Shown here piece by piece: positions 44,833 through 52,574 of a DNA stretch of 64,000 nucleotides. The translations under genes were made by a program, and so were the position numbers. Source of the stretch: Haloferula rosea. GTDB taxonomy: Bacteria > Verrucomicrobiota > Verrucomicrobiia > Verrucomicrobiales > Akkermansiaceae. The notes under the pieces were generated by a model. That model was not told the origin of the DNA and made no database searches. It saw only the letters and a program-made list of their open reading frames with translations. The stretch covers positions 347,956-411,955 of the forward strand of contig NZ_JAENII010000003.1 in the NCBI RefSeq assembly GCF_016595525.1, given 5' to 3'. Numbering within the stretch: the first letter of the stretch is position 1; each line of letters starts with the position of its first letter.

Positions 44833-47217
44833 ATGAAGACAACGATGAAGAAATGGATTCTATTTGGAGCCCTGACCGCTTGCTCGGTGATGGGATCTTG
44901 GGCGAAAGAGGCACCGGTCGACTGGAAGGCTCAGTGGATCTGGCAGGAAGAGGATGGGCCCGACAATTCGTGGGTGGCTTTCCGGAAAGAGGTTCAGATT
45001 ACCGAGGTGCCGGACAAGGTGATCGCGAGTATTTCCGCGGACAGCAAATACTGGATGTGGATCAATGGCGAAATGGTGGTGTTTGAGGGCAGTGTGGCAC
45101 GGGGGTCCAGCCCGGCCATACCATGGAACCGGGTTAAGGAAATTTGGACGCTTCCACCGGAAACCAAGCCCTCCAATTCGTATTACGAAGAAGTGGACAT
45201 CACCTCACACCTCAATCCCGGTAAAAACACGATTGCGGTCCTGGCGTGGTATTGGGGCAAGGAAACCCACAAGGGAACGCATATCGACAGCGGCAAAGGG
45301 GGCTTTATTTTCCAGGCGGATTTCGGCGACCATCAGGTAATTTCAGATCGGAGCTGGAAGGTCAAAGCCGACCCTGCGTATGCGCTGGAGAATTGCGACG
45401 CCGGGAAGAACATCGTCCAGTTCAGCGTCCGCTATGACGCACGCCATGAAATGAGCGACTGGATTTCTCCGGAGTTCTCCGATGCGGACTGGAACGCCGC
45501 GACCGAGAAAGGCACTCCGCCGACGGCTCCTTGGTACAAGCTGGAAGAAAATTATGTGCCTGCTTTGGTTAACCACGGGCTGAAAGACTACGAAAATTAT
45601 CCTGGATCCAAATTCCCCTTTGTCAGCAAAGGAGAAATCATCACCTGTGAACTACCGTTCAACAAACAGATCACTCCCTACCTTGAGGTGGAGGCCGATG
45701 CCGGTCTTGAAATTAAGATCACGACAGACAACCGATTGAATCAGATCAACGCCTACTACACGACCAAACAAGGAAAGCAGTCCTTCGAGAGCTTTTCCTG
45801 GATGAGCGGCCACACGATCCATTACGATATTCCGGCCGGGGTCAAGGTGTTGGGACTGAAGTATCGCTGGATGAGTGTCGGTGACATCGAAGCTGGTTCA
45901 TTTGAATGCAGCGACCCCTTCTACGAACGCCTCTGGTGGATGGGCCGCAACACGCTTTTCGTTTGTGCGCGCGATAACTTCATGGATTGCCCCGACCGCG
46001 AGCGTGCCTGTTGGATCGGCGACGTGGCGGACCAGGCCAGCTACTTGTTCTACTGCATGGATGATGCCGGCCGACAACTCTTGAAAAAGGCGATCCGGAT
46101 CACCATGGCCTACAGCCACGAAGGAGTCTACGGCGCACTCGGGCCGCTGCGCCTGCGAGAACTGCCCACGCAGAGCCTGCAGTTTGTTGATCAGGGAATC
46201 TGGCAATACTACCTCAACACTGGTGACAAGGAAACCCTTCGCGATGTCTACCCTTATGTGCGCGACTACCTGAACCTCTGGAAAATGGGCGCTGATGGTT
46301 TACCCAAAAGAGCGAAACGCTCCATGGATTCCTGGAACTGGAGCGATTGGGGTCAAAAGGGAACCGTGGACGACAAGGTGATTCTTGATTCGCTCTATTT
46401 CATGGCGCTCAACAGCGCAAAAAAGATGGCTCTGGAGCTGGGTGAAAAGCAGGACCTCCCTTGGTATGACAAACGTATCGAGGCTCTGCAAAAGGGCTTC
46501 AACAACCAATACTGGACCGGGAAATTCTACAGCAGCAATGCCAAGAAATTCCAGGATGACCGCGCCAATGCGCTAGCCATTCTCAGCGGCGTCGCCAGAC
46601 CAGACAAGCATGACGCCATCGTCGAGAACGTCCTGATCCCGAATCAATTCTGCAGTCCGCATTTCGAGTGGATGGTGGAAGACGCCATGTCCAATGCCGG
46701 GCACTATGGCGCCGCCCTCAAGCGGATGAAGGAACGCTACCAAAGCCAAGTTGACCGCAAGGGCTTGAGCACCCTCTATGAGATGTTCCCCAAAGGAGGA
46801 TCCTATAATCACGCCTGGAATGCACCGAACACGATCCTCGCCAAGCATATGGTCGGCATCACTCCGACCGAGGTCGGGTGGAAGGAGTATCAGATTCTTC
46901 CAAACCTGGAGCACTTCACCACACTGAAACAGGTGATCCCCAGCGTGAAAGGTGACATTACCGTAGATATCAACCTGACGGATTCAGCCTATCGCATGAA
47001 GCTGATATCGCCGCAAGACACCACAGCTTTGGTCGGGATTCCAAAGACGTCCATCACGCCAAAGACGATCAAGGTCAATGGCTCGGTGGTGTGGAACGAT
47101 GGCACCATTGTTGGTAGCGTTGTCGGCCTTAGCCCGAGCGGTGAAGATGAGAAATACCTCAAGTTCAAAGTGGCACCCGGAACGTGGACGTTTTCAGCTG
47201 AAACACAGAATCCGTAG
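44833..47217 (+). CDS. GH78-like alpha-L-rhamnosidase (first of three)
   Basis: A 794-residue secreted enzyme. The signal peptide is short (KKWILFGALTACSVMGSWA). Residues of about 28-330 hold beta-sandwich domains (WKAQWIWQEED, VIASISADSKYWMWINGE), then the alpha/alpha barrel starts. DCPDRERACWIGD at 385-397 is the GH78 catalytic-barrel signature, with Glu390 a candidate catalytic acid. A C-terminal beta domain follows (SVKGDITVDINLTDS). The gene contains more AT-rich codons than its neighbours, for example GAAATTAAGATC, and lies just behind the sulfatase relic, so it may have arrived separately. It lacks the N-terminal Ig-like domain of the other two GH78 proteins here. A rhamnosidase role is likely; the linkage is unknown. 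Confidence 0.82.
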   Translation: MKTTMKKWILFGALTACSVMGSWAKEAPVDWKAQWIWQEEDGPDNSWVAFRKEVQITEVPDKVIASISADSKYWMWINGEMVVFEGSVARGSSPAIPWNRVKEIWTLPPETKPSNSYYEEVDITSHLNPGKNTIAVLAWYWGKETHKGTHIDSGKGGFIFQADFGDHQVISDRSWKVKADPAYALENCDAGKNIVQFSVRYDARHEMSDWISPEFSDADWNAATEKGTPPTAPWYKLEENYVPALVNHGLKDYENYPGSKFPFVSKGEIITCELPFNKQITPYLEVEADAGLEIKITTDNRLNQINAYYTTKQGKQSFESFSWMSGHTIHYDIPAGVKVLGLKYRWMSVGDIEAGSFECSDPFYERLWWMGRNTLFVCARDNFMDCPDRERACWIGDVADQASYLFYCMDDAGRQLLKKAIRITMAYSHEGVYGALGPLRLRELPTQSLQFVDQGIWQYYLNTGDKETLRDVYPYVRDYLNLWKMGADGLPKRAKRSMDSWNWSDWGQKGTVDDKVILDSLYFMALNSAKKMALELGEKQDLPWYDKRIEALQKGFNNQYWTGKFYSSNAKKFQDDRANALAILSGVARPDKHDAIVENVLIPNQFCSPHFEWMVEDAMSNAGHYGAALKRMKERYQSQVDRKGLSTLYEMFPKGGSYNHAWNAPNTILAKHMVGITPTEVGWKEYQILPNLEHFTTLKQVIPSVKGDITVDINLTDSAYRMKLISPQDTTALVGIPKTSITPKTIKVNGSVVWNDGTIVGSVVGLSPSGEDEKYLKFKVAPGTWTFSAETQNP

Positions 47218-47859
47218 GCCATAGAGAAATTGCCCTTACCGGCAACGGCGGCCTCAGGGCCGTCTTGGCGTCACCCGCTGCAGGCATCAGGGAAAGGCGC
47301 CTTCAGCAAATCGGGTTAACCTTTATTGACAATTCATAACCCAATTCTACCGGGCTTGAAGCGGACGGTTCATGAGGAAAAAATCCCTCTGTCACGTAAA
47401 CAAGCGACAAAACCCCACATGCCCTTTTGGCGGGTTCGTTCGTTAAACAGTCAACGGTGGATGACTCCATTCCGAATCCTCACCAAAAGCCCAAATCCGT
47501 CCTCCTGACACCGTTGCCCGGATTCCCCAAGAATTCCCGGCCACGACACCAAGGCGAAGAAGCTCCATGAAACGAACCCATCTCATCGATGCGACCCTCT
47601 CCCCCGCTCTTGGAAAGATCGACGCCTCCGCCTACGAAGTCTGGACCGGTGCCCGCCTGATGCGCAGTTCCGATGCCACCAAGACTTCCGATTGGGACCT
47701 TCGGGCATCCAGTTCATCTTCGATCGGAGCGACGATCCCGCCGCGCACTCAGAGACGCCTCGTCCGGCCAGACATCGTCAGGCCTTGATTGAAATCCAAG
47801 AACCACCGAAGCCCATTCGTAAAATCCTTCACGGCGCTAGTCGCCCTGCCATTCAACCC
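47218..47859. other. Long non-coding or degraded stretch before the 47860 gene
   Basis: A 642-base gap. It includes a possible -35 element TTGACA near 47335 without a good -10. A 73-codon frame at 47567-47788 (MKRTHLIDATLSPALG, EVWTGARLM) starts 8 bases after GAAGAAG and is not recognisable. The reading frame that follows in another register (FIFDRSDDP) is also unrecognised. It may be a decayed gene. I see no terminal inverted repeats or transposase remnants. Confidence 0.4.
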
Positions 47860-48951
47860 ATGTCCTCCGGCAAGCATAGAAGCTCCTTCCTGCTCGGTGT
47901 TTCCGCACTCGTGATCGGCATGGCCGCGCTTGTCTTCATCTCGGGACCTCAATCGGATATGGCGAAGACAAATCACATATCCGGCATCCCTACGGATTCA
48001 CCCTCCACAACCCGCACTTCCGATCGGGGCCCATCGAAGCCGTCAAGTGGAGGCAGTCACTCTGGTCTTGCGGAAAAGCTGAATGCGCTTCTGGCGGAAG
48101 CCGACGAAAGGGATCAGTCGGAGGTTCTCTATGATCTGATGCTCGAAGCCCCGCTGGAGGAAGTTCGGGAGCTATTGGCGCTCAGCGACGGCACGGAGGA
48201 ATATTCCGCGGGTTTCAGGGAGGAAATGAAGTTGGCGGCATTCGAGCGGTGGCATCACCTCGATCCCGCTGAGGCCCTTCGTGCGATCGCCGCTTCGTCA
48301 CTGTCTGCCGATCGGAGGGACTCCAGAATCGAACTCTATCTGGAGGATTGGGCGGGGCGTGCGCCGCAGGAGGTTCGAGCGTTTCTGCAGGAAGAGGGAT
48401 TGGCGGGTGTTTCGCAGGATGTGATCGACTGCGCGCTTGCGCGAGGCGCTGCAGCGAGTGGGGAGCGTGCGATGTTCGAGGATGCCCTGGGCAGAATCGA
48501 GGAGCCGAAGAGGCGGAATTTCACGATCAAGTCGGTCGCCCGGACCTTGCAGCGTGATCACGAGGCGCTCTTCGATGCCTGGGTGCCGACCTTGCCTTCG
48601 GAGGATCAGGCCACCGCAATCGCGGAAAGTGCCTGGATGCTGGTGGATCAGGATCCCGACCGGGCATTGGCACGATTGGATCAACTGGAGGAACTCGGTA
48701 CCGATGAACTGTCGGTCACACGGTCCCGGGTGGCGGTGAAGTGGACCCGCAAGGACCCCGTGAAAGCCGGCCAGTGGGTATTGACGCAGAATCTCGTCGC
48801 TGAGGAGCGCGAAGAATTGGTTTCGCTCGTGTTCAAAGTCTGGATGTCGAAGGACCGCGATGCCGCCGTGGCCTGGGCGGAGGATTCGATCAAACGTGGG
48901 GCGATGGACGAAGCCTTCATGAACCGCGTGGCCGAGCGCCTGCAACCCTGA
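47860..48951 (+). CDS. Membrane-anchored helical-repeat protein of unknown function
   Basis: A 363-residue protein starting at ATG 47860. Upstream codons of the same open frame are not protein-like. A single membrane helix (FLLGVSALVIGMAALVFIS, residues of about 10-28) is followed by a Ser/Thr/Pro linker, then a helical region with repeated Trp/Asp-Pro-Ala units (HHLDPAEALRAIA, LVDQDPDRALARL, TRKDPVKAGQWVL, SKDRDAAVAWAED). This pattern is common in unnamed verrucomicrobial proteins and resembles TPR- or HEAT-like helical pairs. A scaffold role outside the membrane is possible. It ends 17 bases before the large 48969 gene, so they may be one transcript. Confidence 0.75.
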   Translation: MSSGKHRSSFLLGVSALVIGMAALVFISGPQSDMAKTNHISGIPTDSPSTTRTSDRGPSKPSSGGSHSGLAEKLNALLAEADERDQSEVLYDLMLEAPLEEVRELLALSDGTEEYSAGFREEMKLAAFERWHHLDPAEALRAIAASSLSADRRDSRIELYLEDWAGRAPQEVRAFLQEEGLAGVSQDVIDCALARGAAASGERAMFEDALGRIEEPKRRNFTIKSVARTLQRDHEALFDAWVPTLPSEDQATAIAESAWMLVDQDPDRALARLDQLEELGTDELSVTRSRVAVKWTRKDPVKAGQWVLTQNLVAEEREELVSLVFKVWMSKDRDAAVAWAEDSIKRGAMDEAFMNRVAERLQP

Positions 48952-48968
48952 TTTGCCCCATAAACCGC

Positions 48969-51900
48969 ATGAACTTGATGAGAAAGATGAAAACCGCATT
49001 TGCCATATTTATGGCGGTCTTTGCCGCCCAAGTGAGCTTCGGCTACGAAGTCTGGTTCGGCCTGCCGTATATTCCCAAAGGCTCCCACGACGAACTCAAA
49101 GATCAATGGGACATCGTGGCGGAGCAGATAGAGGGGATCAACACCAACAATGTAGACACCCAGCGACCCAGCGCTGAAAAAAACACCGCGGCCGAGTGGA
49201 AGGAGATCGTGCAGTGTATGCCAAACGGCAAGAACAATGCCGTTCTCGAGTTTCCCCGCACGCATTTCGCCTATGATGGATTTGGCGGCGATCGTCGGGA
49301 TCCGCTGCCTGATACGTTGGTCGTGAAGTTCAGGAAGGAATCCCGACTCGGTTGCACTATCAAGTGGGTGATGCCATTCGATAATCAGCCTGGCGAAGAT
49401 CGCGACCTGCCGGTGGAGGAGTGGTCCGATGCCGACCTGCAGGAGTTGCGTGACTGGCTGGACAACAATGGTCATGCGGATGTTCGAATCATCAGCAACG
49501 TAAGGAACAATGGCACACGCTCCCGTTCTTTTTCCCAGAAGGCAATCGTGGAAGGGGTTTCCATCGAAGCCAGAGCGGAGCTTTGGTTCGAGAACAATGG
49601 GAGCCGGCAGGATTACCTCCTTTGGGCCCTGGGAAATCCTTCGGTCAAAGACAAGTTTTTCAAGTTTCAGGTGCCTTTCAACACAAACGGTAGCGACAGT
49701 GGATTCCAAGGAATGCGTGAGTTCATGAGGTGGCTGTCCACCCCTGCGATGCTTGGAAGCACGGACTTTATTCGTCGCGATGACGTCGCCTTCATGATCA
49801 TCACCTACTCGGACAATTTCCCCTTGCTTCCTGAAACATCCCCAGATGGTACGCAATATGAAGCCACACTATTCTCAACAGCACTCTCGATCATTGAGCA
49901 AAGAGACCTTTTTGAAGGAAGGGGTCCTGGTGGACTGATTTCCCTGGAACAGGCATTGAGCTATGATCGGATCCTGGTCAGCCCGACCCCCACCTCCGGC
50001 CTGGTGGCTCACTGGCCGCTCGACGAGGGATCGGGCACATCGACCGCCGACGTTTCCGGATTCGGCTCGGATGCTTCGCTTCTGAATGGTGCCTCGTGGG
50101 GCAGCGACGCGACCCGTGGCAGCCATGTGGTCTTCGACGGCACGAACGACCGCATTGCAACGGCTTTTACCTACGCGCTTTCCAACACGGACAAGTTCAC
50201 CTGGACCTGGTGGGCGAAGAAGGATCTCTCTTCCCATGCGAATTCGATCATGGTGGGCAACCGCTATGGCGGCACCGGTTCGGAGAGCCTCGAATTCATC
50301 AAGTTCATGCCGATCAAGGCGGCATTCGCCAATACGGGCAGTAGTGCGAGCATCGAGGATTACAACTACGCGGACCTTCCTTCGAACGAGTGGCATCACT
50401 ATGCGATGGTGAAGAACGGGACGAGCTGCCAGTGGTATGTGGATGGTGTCGCGCAAGGATCGCCTGTCACGATCAACTACAACGAGACCTCGCCGATTCC
50501 GTTCCTGATCGGTGGCGATGACAACAACACCAACGCCAACGACGGCCCGGTAAACGAGCATTTCAAAGGAGCGATCGACGATGTCGTGCTCTACCGCAGT
50601 GCGCTGAGTGCGGCGGAAGTGACGGATGTCATGGGCGGGAGCTATGCGTTGACGATCCCGATGGCCACTGCAGCACTAGGTGGCCCCGTGAACCTGGTCG
50701 ACGGTAGCACGTGGGCAGACGGTCTGCCTCCGCACGCGGGATACAACTATCTGGTTCCGAACACGGGCAACCTGCGGGGCGAAAGCGGCACCTCGACCTT
50801 CCCCGGGTTTTCCCTGACAGTCGAGGCGGGGGGAAGATTCCAGGTCCGGGCGATCGAGGATTCCGGGGAGATGACGATGATCGACTCCTTGATTCTCGAA
50901 GGCGGATCAAGCTACGGCGCCGGGGACTTCGCTGATGTGACGGCCGGCACCGGTTCGTCGATCACCAATGCGCTCGGCGGAGCCATCACGAACTCCGGAT
51001 TCACACGCTTTCTCACCTTTGGAAGCTCGGGTGGCAGCACCCTTGACCGGAGCCTCAAGGTGTCGTCGCGGATCGGGGGAAGCGGTCGGATCCAGGCAAA
51101 GGAAAGCGGTCAGGGGCTCAGCTCGATCACGATTTCAAATGGTAGCAACACCTTCTCGGGCATCTGGGAAGTGGCGGGCGGGAGCACGCTGATCTTCGAG
51201 CAAGGCGGCGCGGTGGGCGATGCCGACATCGAGGTCGTCGCGGGCGGCATGCTCGAAATCCTCGGAGACTGGGACGAAGAGGCCATGCTCAGCGTGGCGG
51301 ATGCTCCCGGGACGGAAGTCAAGGTGGGCACCAACCGTTGGACGATCGCCGGCTTGAATCTGGGAAGTGTTGCGGTTGCCGATGGCGTTTACACGCCTGC
51401 CGATCTCTCTGGGCTTGGGAATGCCATCTTTTCCGGCACCGGCACGATCACGGTCGGGGACCCGGCAGCCGGAATGCAGGTCGTCGCCGGATGGGATCAA
51501 TGGTCCAGCGGAACGGCTCCGGTCGCGACGGTGACCGCACAAGGAATCACGGCCACGGCGGCGGCTTCCACCGCCGAGGGGAACTGGAGCAACAGCGACA
51601 AGAGCAACGATGGTCGTGGCTCCAGCGGCGACGGCACCTGGGGGACGTTTGATGGCGGAGGTGCGTCCGCCAGCAGCGCGACATCCGGAGCGGGAGCGAA
51701 CATGACGGCCCTCAATGGTGTGGAAGAGGCAGAGATCACACTCACCCTGACGAACAACGGCCCGACCGACTGGAATCTCGACGGCGTCCACTTCGATGTG
51801 CTCGCTTTCCGTCCCAACGCACCGAGGAGCTACGAGCTGGTGGTCGTGAGCGGTGACATGACCACGGGCAGCGTGTTCGAGTCCTCGGCTGAGGAGATCA

Positions 51901-52514
51901 ACCACGTAGCGGGAACGCTCCCCGGCACCCATGACACCCATGACCAGATCGATCTCTATTTCACGGAACTCGCCGACCGGACCCTCGAGGTCGAAGAGTC
52001 GGCGACCATCAGGATCACCTTCGGTGGCGGTGCGGGATCCGCGTTGGGACATCACCTGTTCCTGGACAACCTTGCGGTTTCAGGATTCACGACGCCGCTG
52101 TCCCTGTCCGCGATCGAAGCCTGGCGCGAGTATTACTTCGGACCCGCCTTCATTTCGGGAACGGGCATCGCCGCGGATTCCTACGACGCGAACTTCGACG
52201 GGGAAAGTAACCTGATCGAGTTCGCGACCGGGCAGGATCCGGGTGCAGGCACCTTGGCTTCCACGCCATTGACAGTGAACGGCGGCAATCTCGAGTTCCG
52301 CTACACCCGCAGCAAGGCCGCGCTGGCCGATGGGATGAACTTTACCGTCGAGTGGAGTGATACGCTTCTGCCTGACTCATGGAGCGCGGACGGCGTCACG
52401 GAAACGACCGACCCGGAAAACCCCGGAGACAGCGAAGTGGAGAATCGTATCGCCACCATTCCAGCGGGCAGTGCCGGCAGGCGATTCGTTCACCTGAAAG
52501 TTTCCAATCCCTGA
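48969..52514 (+). CDS. Large secreted protein: unknown N-terminal domain, LamG, repeats, module A
   Basis: A 1181-residue exported protein (signal peptide to about FGYE, residue 26). Residues of about 26-340 form a domain I cannot place (EVWFGLPYIPKGSHDELK, NNAVLEFPRTHFAYDGF, VMPFDNQPGEDRDLP, WLDNNGHADVRIISNVRNNG). The alternating strand and helix pattern is compatible with a barrel enzyme, but this is not shown. Next come LamG (about 345-560, LVAHWPLDEGSGTSTADVSG, EWHHYAMVKNG), a beta-repeat region (about 570-835) like that in the 23674 protein, module A copy 3 (about 837-1039), and a C-terminal calcium-type end (NFDGESNLIEFATGQDPG). The unknown part could be the catalytic one, with the rest binding substrate. 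Confidence 0.8.
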   Translation: MNLMRKMKTAFAIFMAVFAAQVSFGYEVWFGLPYIPKGSHDELKDQWDIVAEQIEGINTNNVDTQRPSAEKNTAAEWKEIVQCMPNGKNNAVLEFPRTHFAYDGFGGDRRDPLPDTLVVKFRKESRLGCTIKWVMPFDNQPGEDRDLPVEEWSDADLQELRDWLDNNGHADVRIISNVRNNGTRSRSFSQKAIVEGVSIEARAELWFENNGSRQDYLLWALGNPSVKDKFFKFQVPFNTNGSDSGFQGMREFMRWLSTPAMLGSTDFIRRDDVAFMIITYSDNFPLLPETSPDGTQYEATLFSTALSIIEQRDLFEGRGPGGLISLEQALSYDRILVSPTPTSGLVAHWPLDEGSGTSTADVSGFGSDASLLNGASWGSDATRGSHVVFDGTNDRIATAFTYALSNTDKFTWTWWAKKDLSSHANSIMVGNRYGGTGSESLEFIKFMPIKAAFANTGSSASIEDYNYADLPSNEWHHYAMVKNGTSCQWYVDGVAQGSPVTINYNETSPIPFLIGGDDNNTNANDGPVNEHFKGAIDDVVLYRSALSAAEVTDVMGGSYALTIPMATAALGGPVNLVDGSTWADGLPPHAGYNYLVPNTGNLRGESGTSTFPGFSLTVEAGGRFQVRAIEDSGEMTMIDSLILEGGSSYGAGDFADVTAGTGSSITNALGGAITNSGFTRFLTFGSSGGSTLDRSLKVSSRIGGSGRIQAKESGQGLSSITISNGSNTFSGIWEVAGGSTLIFEQGGAVGDADIEVVAGGMLEILGDWDEEAMLSVADAPGTEVKVGTNRWTIAGLNLGSVAVADGVYTPADLSGLGNAIFSGTGTITVGDPAAGMQVVAGWDQWSSGTAPVATVTAQGITATAAASTAEGNWSNSDKSNDGRGSSGDGTWGTFDGGGASASSATSGAGANMTALNGVEEAEITLTLTNNGPTDWNLDGVHFDVLAFRPNAPRSYELVVVSGDMTTGSVFESSAEEINHVAGTLPGTHDTHDQIDLYFTELADRTLEVEESATIRITFGGGAGSALGHHLFLDNLAVSGFTTPLSLSAIEAWREYYFGPAFISGTGIAADSYDANFDGESNLIEFATGQDPGAGTLASTPLTVNGGNLEFRYTRSKAALADGMNFTVEWSDTLLPDSWSADGVTETTDPENPGDSEVENRIATIPAGSAGRRFVHLKVSNP
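51478..52085 (+). repeat. Module A, copy 3
   Basis: VVAGWDQWSSGTAPVAT through GRGSSGDGTWGTF, LTLTNNGPTDWNLDGVHFDV, FRPNAPRSYELVV, HDTHDQIDLYFTEL, and GSALGHHLFLDNLAV. More diverged than copies 1 and 2 but same order of landmarks. Confidence 0.83.
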
Positions 52515-52574
52515 CGCTCTGTCCAAGCGAGATCCCAACATCCATTGACCCTCCTACCTCTGTCTCCGCTATCC

